A stretch of 64,000 bases of DNA, from positions 7,192,001 to 7,256,000 of the forward strand of contig CM121341.1 in NCBI GenBank assembly GCA_051530055.1. Direction: 5' to 3'. Shown piece by piece: positions 11,204 through 21,013 of this stretch. This stretch comes from Neoechinorhynchus agilis. Its lineage: Eukaryota > Acanthocephala. The translations under genes and the position numbers were made by a program. Every line of letters starts with the position of its first letter. Positions within the stretch are counted from its first letter, which is position 1. The notes under the pieces are model-generated. The model made no database searches. It was given only the letters and a program-made list of their open reading frames with translations, and was not told the DNA's origin.

Positions 11204-13010
11204 TCAAACGAGCAACGATTCCTTTTTGCCTGGCCAGGCTTCTTTTAAGTACTTCTTTTTCCTCGGGCTCTCATCATCAGCACTCGGAACTTTTTCATTT
11301 TCAGTGGGCAGCCGTCCGCACTTTGGATTATCATCGAAATCAGGAGCTGGATTAGGTGCGTTAATATTCAGCTTGGCAGCAACAGGAAATTGCGATAAAA
11401 CTGAAGTTCTTGAAGACGCAATTGGAGTTTGTTGAGATTGACGAATGAATTGAGTCTTAAGGCAAGAAAGTGGTCGATCTTGGATCACTGTTGGTTTCTT
11501 CTTTTTTGCAATAATAGAAGTCTCCACTAGATTTCTATACCTTCCAATGCTCGGATCTGCCTCTTCTACATTGATGATTTCATCTTCTCCGAGAAAAGAT
11601 ACCGATTTGTACGAGCGTTTCCGATTAACCGAACCTTCTAGACTGCCTTTGATACGGTCGGCGGTACGATAACTGGAGAATATTCTACGATTTTGAGCGG
11701 TGTTGAATTCGGTCAAATTGTCAATTTCGGCTTCGGTCAAAACATGTTCATTGGTTTGAGTGTTCAAGACACCTTTTTGGCTAGCACGAAAGCGTGATTT
11801 AAGTTCATGTTTTGGTTTGTTGCGGATTACATAAAATCGGGTGGACGCTCCGAAATGGAAAGGACGGTCCAATTCTAGTTGTAGAGGTCGATGACTTTCC
11901 ATTCTTATTTTTCCAATGAAAGTACCATGGGCTACATTATCGGGAATCATCGATAGAGAGAAAATTCTTCGGATTAATCAAAGTTTATACTTTTTGGTGA
12001 AAATAACCCCCCGGCCACACAAAGATATTTGATTTATTGGGGAAATATTTCGTTTTTTCTTTAATTTGACAAATACGACCTAAAGTTTATTTATTTGCCT
12101 AGATTTCGCCGCATTACGGCTTCAACTGAGCAATTGCTTTAAAAACTTACAATCAATTGCCCAGTTGAAGAAGTAATACGGCGAAATCTAGGCAAATAAA
12201 TAAACTTTAGGTCGTACAAATGTAAAATTAAATTAAAATTAAATTAAGACATTATGAAATATTTAGAAAGCTTTTAAATATGTGATATGGCCGGGGGATT
12301 ATTTTCACCAAAAGTTGACTAATTTATTGAAAGAAAATTCTTCGGATTAATCAAAGTTTATACTTTTTGGTGAAAATAACCCCCCGGCCACACAAAGATA
12401 TTTGATTTATTGGGGAAATATTTCGTTTTTTCTTTAATTTGACAAATACGACCTAAAGTTTATTTATTTGCCTAGATTTCGCCGCATTACGGCTTCAACT
12501 GAGCAATTGCTTTAAAAACTTACAATCAATTGCCCAGTTGAAGAAGTAATACGGCGAAATCTAGGCAAATAAATAAACTTTAGGTCGTACAAATGTAAAA
12601 TTAAAATTAAATTATGACATAAAAGTATAATTATCGGGAATTGTAGAATATAATTACTGAAAGACTAACTTGATCCAAGGTCAACTAAAAAAGCTCTGTC
12701 CAATGTTTTATGCCATAATATGGCTGCGTGTACTCGAGAACCCGACGAATGGTCAATGTGGACATCGCAGATATCGGCGTTCCGTCCGAATAAATAACAT
12801 CCTTTTTCGTCCATTATGAATTTCTAAATGGATTTTCATTTAAAAAATGGAATAGAAAATCTCAGTACCCGAACGAGCTTATCTTCTTTCATGATATCTA
12901 AGTGAGTTCCATCAGGAGGCTTACCGATCCTAAGCGAAAACTTTAAGCCAAGAAAATCTCACGACTCACCAATTGGGGATCTCGAAGTCATTGAACACTT
13001 GGCCAATCAT
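11204..13010 (-). CDS. NIPP1, nuclear inhibitor of protein phosphatase 1 (PPP1R8), four exons
   Basis: Nuclear scaffold that inhibits and targets PP1 and joins spliceosomal and Polycomb factors through its FHA domain. Hand-joined exons are 12970-13010, 12869-12929, 12670-12823 and 11204-11931, and the introns are 40, 45 and 738 nt. All junctions are phase-compatible and the sum is exactly 984 nt (327 aa; human is 351). The product runs through GKPPDGTHLDI, then the FHA core CYLFGRNADICDV, SGSRVHAA and DLGSTHGTFIG, then FGASTR. Downstream are DNLTEFNTAQNRRI, a PP1-docking RVxF-type motif (KSVSF, 194-198) and the conserved acidic stretch DEIINVEEADPSIGRYRN. KSVSF is a weaker docking sequence than the vertebrate RVTF. 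The 738-nt intron is mostly transposon. A single-ORF reading that starts inside exon 4 misses half of the FHA domain. Confidence 0.95.
11958..12632. mobile_element. Tandemly duplicated hairpin transposon in NIPP1 intron 3
   Basis: A foldback element (about 11958-12330) has outer inverted ends built on TTTTGGTGAAAATAA (left, near 11991) and TTATTTTCACCAAAA (right, near 12300). A second, inner inverted repeat holds CCTAGATTTCGCCG against CGGCGAAATCTAGG. A second copy (about 12331-12612) is offset by 373 bp and almost identical but lacks the right end. The intron DNA beside the exon reads TTATCGGGAAT, and the same string reappears after the second copy (near 12634), perhaps a target duplication. 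There is no coding capacity. A third relative lies at 50430-50615. Confidence 0.85.
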
Positions 13011-13241
13011 TCTTCAAATATCTTGGCTTTTGGAGTTTGGTTAACACGCCAATGTTTACGTAGTGAGTGCGGAAGGAATTCGTGAGAGTTGGGGAAATAA
13101 CGTGAGACGATCCCGTTATGAGATACCAATCAATCACATGATCGGAAATTGTTCTGTTTTTCCATAAAGTAAATCGATACGGCTCAAAAAACATTTTTTT
13201 ATAATCGTTTTCTTTTATGCGGAAATATGATTTTTTCCGGG

Positions 13242-14158
13242 TGATCAATAATCCCGGATATCCAAATTGAGTTGTTTTCGCCTAATCTAAGGCGTTTGTT
13301 TTAATAATTAACAATAACTGAAGAGGCGAGGTTTTCTCTCCTGAAATCTCTCAATTCAATGAAACGTCTTTTATCCGAGGGGGATTGTGATCACTGCGTC
13401 TCATGAATTCTGTCATCCCGAAGGATTTTCTATCAATAATCCCGGATATCCAAATTGAGTTGTTTTCGCCCAATCTAAGGCGTTTGTTTTAATAATTAAC
13501 AATAACTGACGAGGCGAGGTTTTCTCTTCTGAAATCTCTCAATTCAATAAAACGTCTTTTATCCGGGGGGAGGATTATGATCACTGCGTCTCATGAACTC
13601 TATCATCCCGAAGGATTTTCTATCAATAATCCCGGATATCCAAATTGAGTTGTTTTCGCCCAATCTAAGGCGTTTGTTTTAATAATTAACAATAACTGAC
13701 GAGGCGAGGTTTTCTCTCCTGAAATCTCTCAATTCAATGAAACGTCTTATCCGGGAGTGAGATTGTGATCACTGCGTCTCATGAATTCTGTCATCCCGAA
13801 GGATTTTCTATCAATAATCCCGGATATCCAAATTGAGTTGTTTTCGCCCAATCTAAGGCGTTTGTTTTAATAATTAACAATAACTGACGAGGCGAGGTTT
13901 TCTCTCCTGAAATCTCTCAATTCAATGAAACGTCTTATCCGGGAGTGAGATTGTGATCACTGCGTCTCATGAACTCTGTCATCCCGAAGGATTTTCTATC
14001 AATAATCCCGGATATCCAAATTGAGTTGTTTTCGCCTAATCTAAGGCGTTTGTTTTAATAATTAACAATAACTGAAGAGGCGAGGTTTTCTCTCCTGAAA
14101 TCTCTCAATTCAATGAAACGTCTTTTATCCGAGGGGGATTGTGATCACTACGTCTCAA
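13242..14158. repeat. Satellite, ~188-bp unit, five copies
   Basis: AATAATCCCGGATATCC starts each unit at about 13245, 13435, 13625, 13813 and 14002; the last unit stops near 14158. Units share GACGAGGCGAGGTTTTCTC and CATCCCGAAGGATTTTC. Identity between units is very high, with small indels around TTATCCGGG. The array starts about 230 bp upstream of the NIPP1 start codon. It resembles the solo hairpin element at 32312-32500. Confidence 0.92.
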
Positions 14159-14340
14159 AATGTGATTTTATTTATATTGACTTTCTGGATTATCACAAGC
14201 GCCCATGGAGTCCCGTGTCGGAAATAGAAGTGTTTGATGAAATTAAGCACGAATTTAATAAAGTTTAAAATTTAAAAATATGTTCATTTGCTAAACTATT
14301 TGTTTCTTTTTACGATCAAGAAACTATTTAATATTACAAT

Positions 14341-15270
14341 TTATGCTGAGAATACAAAATCCGAACTCCGAATTCCATCTCCAATATAGAGCGATCCAAA
14401 CCGATTTTGATCGTTAAACGAATAAAACATGTATCCAATCCACCTCACACTTCTAACAACTACAAGCCTTGTAAATGGAAACTTCTTGATTTTCCACGTT
14501 TCGCTGAACTCATCATTTTCTAGCGTTCTGAGAAAATCAATTGATGGTACTGAGACCAGATCTTCGCAAACGTTCACTAAGGCAGCCTTGTTCAGATGTA
14601 GATATGATCTAAGATATTTAGATTGATCATCTCTAAGGCCGAGAAAGTACTTATTCCTAAAGACTCGATCATCTGGGTCCCGAACAAATGATCCACGTGG
14701 CACTAAACTCGTATCTTTTTCTATATTCATGACAACAATACCTAATCTTTCCTTCTCCTTTATAGTCAGCATTTCTATATGAAAATATTTTTCGAAAGTC
14801 TGTAGTGTTAGACCGCTGAAATCATCGGTTTTTGCTTTCACATTCACCAGAACCACGTCATTATCCGGATCACCAGTAAATCTTTCTTTACACAGCAAAC
14901 AAAGCTCATCTATATCTTGGTCAATGAATTTGATCGGATTCCAATTTTCAAAATCAGTACTAATGGGAAAAGATTATTAGCTACGCTTATCTAAAACTAT
15001 TTCCTCGAACCTAAAGAAGTATTCCCGGTCATTGATCTCGCAGTTGTCGATCTCAATTATGATATGGTAGTCTTTGTCAATGCCTCTTATTTTCCCCCAA
15101 TATTCTACCCTTTTTAAGTTCATTTTCAGCTTAACAGCATGAACTGCCGTCACGAGCGAAATCAGCTCGCGTGTCCCTAGAGGAATCGATGCTAATCGAA
15201 GAGCGTTTTTCTCTAGTAGAATATCTTCAATTGGAATTGGCATAGGTTTTGAGTGATTGGTACTATCCAA
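14341..15270 (-). CDS. Radial spoke head protein 9 homologue, two exons
   Basis: RSPH9 is a radial-spoke head component of motile 9+2 axonemes. Exons are 15011-15270 and 14341-14959; a 51-nt intron joins in phase 2, giving 292 aa (human 276). The join restores FFSTDFENW, which aligns with the YSLNCTEW region of RSPH9. Further matches are VEYWGKIRG, CKERFTGDP, SLVPRGSFVRDP, GLRDDQSKYLRSYLH, PSIDFLRTLENDEF, LVVVRSVRWIGYMFY and the end GSLYIGDG. The first exon has an N-terminal extension. It is divergent from UFM1 with only 85 bp between start codons, so the two may share a promoter. Nematodes are generally held to lack motile cilia and flagellate sperm, so retention here would imply another role or a different lineage. 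The family call is secure; function is open. Confidence 0.9.
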
Positions 15271-15355
15271 TCAAATATCGGTAGTCATGGAAATTTGGGT
15301 ATTTTGTTCATTATAAAGATTATATTTTTGTAATGCTTTCCATAAATATTTGTAG

Positions 15356-15640
15356 ATGACAACTACGACATCTAATTCAAGCGAAGTGAAGATCACGTTT
15401 CGCATAACTCTTACTTCGGATCCTAAGCAGCCGTTTAAGGTTATCAAAGTGCCGGAAAATACGCCAGTTCCTGCAATCATTAGATTTGTCGCTGAAGCAT
15501 TCGATGTTAATCCGGAGACTTCTGCAATTATTGCCAATGATGGAACAGGTATAAATCCTAACCAAACAGCAGGAAATGTTTTCTTAAAACATGGAACCGA
15601 GCTAAGGCTTATTCCTAGGGATAGAGTTGGCAGACAGTAA
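15356..15640 (+). CDS. ufm1: UFM1, ubiquitin-fold modifier 1
   Basis: A 94-aa ubiquitin-like modifier that is conjugated via UBA5/UFC1/UFL1, chiefly to ribosomes and ER proteins in ER stress and ribosome quality control. It keeps the family backbone: [62 protein letters not shown] and the terminal RDRVG. The C terminus is VGRQ, so UfSP processing would remove two residues to expose Gly92. The N terminus is a short Ser/Thr extension. TTTGTAG lies immediately before the ATG, consistent with trans-splicing to the start. Single exon. Confidence 0.96.
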   Translation: MTTTTSNSSEVKITFRITLTSDPKQPFKVIKVPENTPVPAIIRFVAEAFDVNPETSAIIANDGTGINPNQTAGNVFLKHGTELRLIPRDRVGRQ

Positions 15641-16330
15641 GGAATTTCATGGTATAAACTTATTCTTTGGGTTAATTGATGATCAGCGCCTCGGGTCGCA
15701 ATAATCTAAAATGCAAATCGTTGCTTATTGTTTTAAACATTTTAAAGGCTTTCAAATGCACGTCTTTCCACATTATCGTACTTTGCTTGTTACATAACCA
15801 TGCAGCACATTTAAATAGAAGTTCCTTTTAAGAATTAAATCAATCTCATTTTATTGAATGTGTTAAATTCGCTTTTTATTTTCCAGCCATGTACATAAAT
15901 GTTTAAAAAAATTAATTTCAATAAAATCAATTTCGTTTAAGCGTAGATTGTCGCTTTTTCAATACGAAATTCGCACTTTAACGCCAAGGATTAATTTTAT
16001 GACAGTCGAAATCAAATGTTTGCTTTAATTGAGGATTGCATTCGGGTGTGGTTAAATACGTTGTTATTTAGATCGCTTATCTGCGCTTTTTTTGATTGGC
16101 CGTAATTTTTATATTTTTTCTTTAAAAATTTAAAGCGTTCGATAACATGTTTCCAAGACCATTCTGGAGAATTTTAAAATGCAATCTACAACACTTTTGA
16201 GCTTTAAAAATAATCAATGTTCATTGCGACACTGTATAAAAATTGGATGTTTGTTTAATGACGCTTCAAAAATTTGGAATTTCAATTTTAGTCTACAAGG
16301 AATTCAACGAATTATTATTAACCAAAATAA
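15641..16330. other. Intergenic, nothing recognised
   Basis: AT-rich sequence between UFM1 and a hairpin element; probably includes the UFM1 3' UTR. Confidence 0.35.
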
Positions 16331-16516
16331 TCAGCGCTTATCTGTTCTGATTCTCGATGGGTTTTAAATGTTAAAATTCATACTAAGATCAGTTAAGAGC
16401 ATCTTGTCGTATTTGCTTTACAAAACTTTAAAAGTTAGTTAAATTAGAGTGCATACATCATTCAAAAAGAGTTTTGACATTTTAAATCCATCGAGAATAA
16501 GAACAGATAAACGATA
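16330..16516. repeat. Hairpin element remnant
   Basis: Left arm 16330-16380 (CTTATCTGTTCTGATTCTCG, then TTTTAAATG) and right arm about 16470-16516 (CATTTTAAATCCATCGAG, then AGAACAGATAA) are near reverse complements around about 90 nt. The right arm runs into the LINE fragment, so one may have inserted next to the other. Confidence 0.6.
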
Positions 16517-16980
16517 GCGGACTCTTCGGGGAGACACGGTCTCATATGCAAGACGTCAGCGATTTCCAAGGCATGCTGAAATCAATGCCATTCTGAGTAG
16601 GACTCTAAAAACGCTTTCCTTCCCAAACATTCTAGAACCCACTAATCTTTGTAGATTAGATGGATTCCTTGGCGGGAGGGAAAATGTTTTGGCAAACTCC
16701 AACATCAGCCACTCGAAAAAAGGTCCAGGAGGAGCGCCGACGGCGACAGAGGAGCGGAAATGCTCGAAATACAGGGAGCTAATCCGAAATTACCATTTTG
16801 TTCCCTTCGGTGTGGAAACGTACCTTGGGAGGGTCGGCACTGGCCCTCCTCGTGAAGGACTTGGGGAAACGAATCAACGCGGCGACTGGAGAGCCAAGAT
16901 CGACTTTGTTCCTAGCCCAAAAAATAAGGATTGCGGTGCAGCGGGGCAATGCGGCCAGCGCCGATGAATAGGAGCGGAGA
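16517..16980 (+). mobile_element. LINE 3' fragment (ORF2 C-terminal end)
   Basis: The conceptual translation shows the C-terminal tail of a non-LTR retrotransposon ORF. It includes ARRQRFPRHAEINAIL, YHFVPFGVETY and, in a shifted frame, KRINAATGEPRSTLFLAQ and AVQRGNAAS. These blocks are typical of the region after the reverse transcriptase. The copy is 5'-truncated and has one frame disruption around 16830-16860, so it is dead. The segment is much more GC-rich than its surroundings. Other tails of this type lie at 44143-44345. Confidence 0.8.
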
Positions 16981-17387
16981 GGATGTAAACAATGCATAGA
17001 TAAATTGTATACAAATAAATTTATGATAGAGATTTCCATTTAAAATTTCGTTAAAGCTTGACCATTAAATGACAAAGTAATCCTTCATTTTGCACGATTT
17101 TTAACATAACATTTTTTGAATTCTGTTTTCAAGTTAAAGCGTCGATAAAAACCCGTAGAACTGAGAATAAATTGTGTTATTGAACTTTGTGAATGCTTAA
17201 ATGATCTTTAATAAGTCTCATGACGGAAGATTTTTTAGATTTTGAACAATTTTTGATCCTTCAGAAATTTGTGAGCCACAAATTTAATTTTTTGAAGAAA
17301 ATAAGACAAGAATAAAATACAATTTTATTAAATTCTAAATCTAATGATGTTCATCCCATTTTGATGGACGCTAACTAAAATGATCAC

Positions 17388-17738
17388 TCATTTTTCCGTC
17401 GTCTTGCGAATGTTATCTTCGCTGCGTTTCTTATTAATATCCCTTTGATGCTTTAGCCAACGAATCCGTCCATTCATTCCATGAAGAATGTCAAATAGTT
17501 TCTTATGTTCTGGTAGACGTGTTGGATTAAAGGGATAAGCACTATTGGGAACCGATGATCTACTCTCAGACAAACGACTATCCGAGGACATTGCATTTCC
17601 TGATGTTTTGATGCTATTTTCATAAGTTAGCTCTTTACTTGAATCTTTCAATGTTTCCATATTACTTGCTTCGGGCTTATTTTTTGGAATTTCCTTTTGT
17701 TCGTTATTGTCAATTTGCTTTTCTATTGGAGACGACAT
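17388..17738 (-). CDS. Small hydrophilic protein, unknown
   Basis: 117 aa from the ATG at 17738; the open frame extends 10 codons further up without a better start. The first 65 residues are Ser/Glu/Lys-rich and probably disordered. The C-terminal 40 residues (from LPEHKKLFDIL to RIRWLKHQRDINKKR) form a likely basic amphipathic helix, the part most likely to be conserved. Not recognised as any family. It is isolated, with a LINE tail 400 bp away and 3 kb of empty DNA upstream. Confidence 0.5.
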   Translation of the reverse strand: MSSPIEKQIDNNEQKEIPKNKPEASNMETLKDSSKELTYENSIKTSGNAMSSDSRLSESRSSVPNSAYPFNPTRLPEHKKLFDILHGMNGRIRWLKHQRDINKKRSEDNIRKTTEK

Positions 17739-20700
17739 TGTGAATTTATGATCGTAGATTATTTGCAAGATATATGAAGTTAAAACGATGAACGCTAAAC
17801 TTATCGCTGATCGATCGTATGAACAGTTATAGCGTGCGAAAATAAAGCTTTATTGAAGGAGTATTTTATTTGGTGTCACGTGATGCGATTTTCTTGGTAC
17901 GGTAATTATACCCTAAATTGCATCTGATTGTTTTCATAATTCTCTCATCAGTCAAAAGGGCATTTTATTAGTTTTTTACAATTTATTGAGAAAAAGTCTA
18001 TAATTATACAATAATTGTAAATTAAGGAAACGAGGTAATGGGGAATGTGATTGGAATTATTGTTTCTCTATCGATTTGTTTTACTGCTCAATCTTTAACG
18101 TATGCTTTTTTCTATACTGCTTAATATTAGGCAACTTTATTCTTGGAACATCGTATTAAAAGTCCCGTTGATGTTCGCTCAAAAGCTTTAGTTATTTGGA
18201 CTTTTCATAGCATCCGAGGCCATATATCATAGTTTTTGAGTAGAATAAGCCGTTCACCGTTCGTCACTTAAAATTGATCATAAAAGACATTTATTGGTAA
18301 TTGGGAGTCGCTTATGCTATTTTGAATTATTCCTTTAAGTATTTAAGGTTTTTTTGGGATGCTTTCAAAAAAATAAGACAAACTTTACTTATACAGCAAC
18401 GGAATTTAAACACAAATCGATTCTCCATTCGTTTATGAAAATGAAAACTAAATCGCTCCAAAGTCCAAATATAATTTCTCTTGAAAAACACGAAATGCAA
18501 CGAAATTGATTTCTACGCTTCGAGAAACATTAAATTCAGTAATCGTCAATTTTAATTTTTCATTGAATTAGAATGATGATCAAAGAAATCTAAAATGCGT
18601 AGAATTGCATATTTAAATGTTCTAAACTTTTTGTGATGTCAAGAATCAAGCCATTAGAAGACTAGATGATTACAACTGTATCCAAGGTTCACATTGTCAG
18701 TAAAAAGCATGTTATTTTGTAAAAATTAAAACGCTAAATCATTTGATTAAGATCAAAGTGTCGTTTGTTTCACTGACATATTCAACTCGATTTTTTTAAA
18801 TTATTTTTGCGGCATTGTTAGGCATAACGATGTTGCACACAAAACTTCAAAAAAAATCAAATTAGTCAAAAGTCCCTTCTGGGACGTTACATTTAATCGA
18901 AATGACAAATTTCATCTATCAACGCTTCTTCGACTTCAATATCATCGAATGTTAATGTATTTTTGTATATCGTATATTGAGATCTTATTTGTAGAACTCA
19001 CCACAACGAGTAACATTTAGAAATTCCATAATTTTGAATTATTTTAGAAAGCTAGAATTGTATTTCCGATCAAAAACTTTGTTTTTCGCAATTTTTGCTT
19101 TAAGGTTTCTGAGAAATTAAAGGTCATCTTATAAATTGCATTTTCCTTCAAGTTTTAATCTTTTGTTTATGCTTCACGGCTAAACATTGTCAAACAAAAG
19201 ATATGGCAAAAATTCGTAAATCCTGGAACTAAATTCTCAGTAAAATAAGAATAGCGCAGTGATTACTAATTTTAAAAGTTGTGTAGCTACAGAAGCCGAA
19301 TTATGAGCCAATACGTTTTAATATTCGCAAAAAAGAAAACAAAGTGACTTTTAATTCCCGTATTAAATTTAATTTCAGCTCATAGTTCACAAAAAAGTTT
19401 GCTCTGTTCATGTGTACAACAAGCGAGTTTATAAAATATATTTTATTTTAAAAAGTGGTTCGCATAAGTGCGCAAGTCACGTTTATGATTGCTAAAAATC
19501 ATTGCCTAAAGGATAAATAATTGAAGACTTTACATTTAAAGTAGACGCTAAGGTTGCATAAGACTGTCTGTGGATCATTTTTGCCTATCGCGACCCTTTT
19601 AGCATTAAGAAAGTGTTGCTAAAGGTGAGCTTGACTAAAATATCCCACTTCACTAACCAATTCTAATGATCTAACTTTTACCATTTGGAAAATAAAGGCA
19701 GTCTCTTAAGCTAAATTTAAATCGTAAGAGTTCATGAGCTATTGTGGGTTTAAAAAATACGATTAATGTGAGCTCGCACAACTCATAGAAATATACTGAT
19801 TTTTAACTTACAAAATTAGTTCAAGTTATGTTTCTGGTTTCGTCCCTTTCGTGAAGATTTAATGATTTGTCTTCAAGAGATAAAAATCACTAGTAAACTA
19901 AATTCGACGTAATAAATCAGGTTGTTGACATTTACATCTTTTGGCCAATTGCCCATGATCTTAAAATCATTTCATGATATGCGCCATTGGCCATAATAGA
20001 CTAAATCGTTTGATCTATTAAAAATGGGTAATAGCACAATGTGGCGATTAAATAGAACAAATGCTCTAACCTCGTAGACTACAATGAAACCTATTTATGC
20101 CGATTCAAGCATTTTTACATCGTTCAAAGTATTTCTCGTCCTTAAAAGTCATTAAATGTCTTAGAGGAACCATGTATAAAACGACAAAGAGCGAGTAATT
20201 TAGCCAGAATAAAAGACCGATTAGCAATAGATGGATAATTTTTAATTGGTTGTTCACCTTCGATATTGCTACACACTAAATAAGAGACTTATTTCAAATT
20301 AAAGAAATTGATAAAATCAATAACCCCAGACAATTATCCGAATAAAAGCATTTAATCGACAGTTTGATTCACATTCGAAAAATTACAATATTTAAAGGAC
20401 TTTTTAAAATTGATTTCTTTATTGGAAAAACCTATCTTTTAGAACTACATCTAATTTCGTGCAGAATGCATTCAAGAGAATTTCCATCTCTTAGCCGTAA
20501 AAAACATTACGTTGACCAATCAGTAGACGACGAAAAAATCAATTCGCTCATTTATCTCTACCACATAAAACTACCAATTATTTTCCTTCAGAATCATTTA
20601 AAAAAAGGGAAGCACCCAATGGCATTTCATCTCAGCAAACAAATTAATCGATTTATGTTGTGGCTGATTTCAGCGAGGATGTTCATATTTCCGACGTTAA

Positions 20701-20763
20701 ATTAAAAAAATTCAAACCACGGGATTATAGCACTGTAAATATCTTCCATTTATCTCTATCGTC
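17739..20763. other. Long AT-rich intergenic region
   Basis: About 3 kb with no recognised gene, RNA or tandem repeat. A 113-codon frame at 20364-20705 is AT-driven and not supported. Confidence 0.4.
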
Positions 20764-21013
20764 TCCTCAACAATTTTCACCGCGCATTTTTCGAAATACC
20801 AACTAAACTGTCATATCGATTTAAATTTAGCCGTAAAACTGTTTGTTTTGTTACCGTTTGAAACAATCGTTCGTTTCGAAACGCATCAATAAAAATACTC
20901 GGTGATTGTAAATTTTAAGTTTCTCAATTGCTCCTTTTTATTTTTACGATCTTTATTGTAAGTTGATCCCAGGAAACCATTTTATTAATCAACGTTCTAT
21001 TTTAAGGAGCGAA

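Noticed and set aside
12988-13248. 86-codon minus frame overlapping the NIPP1 first exon
   Set aside because: The NIPP1 exon uses another frame that joins perfectly to the FHA exons; this frame has no motif.
13242-14158. CRISPR-like array
   Set aside because: Units are continuous tandem copies without unique spacers, in a eukaryotic context; the same holds for the arrays at 7.3, 44.4 and 62.6 kb.
15271-15565. Minus frames opposite UFM1
   Set aside because: UFM1 is unmistakable on the plus strand.
20364-20705. 113-codon plus frame upstream of the NHL gene
   Set aside because: AT-rich composition, no motif, no splice or conserved context.
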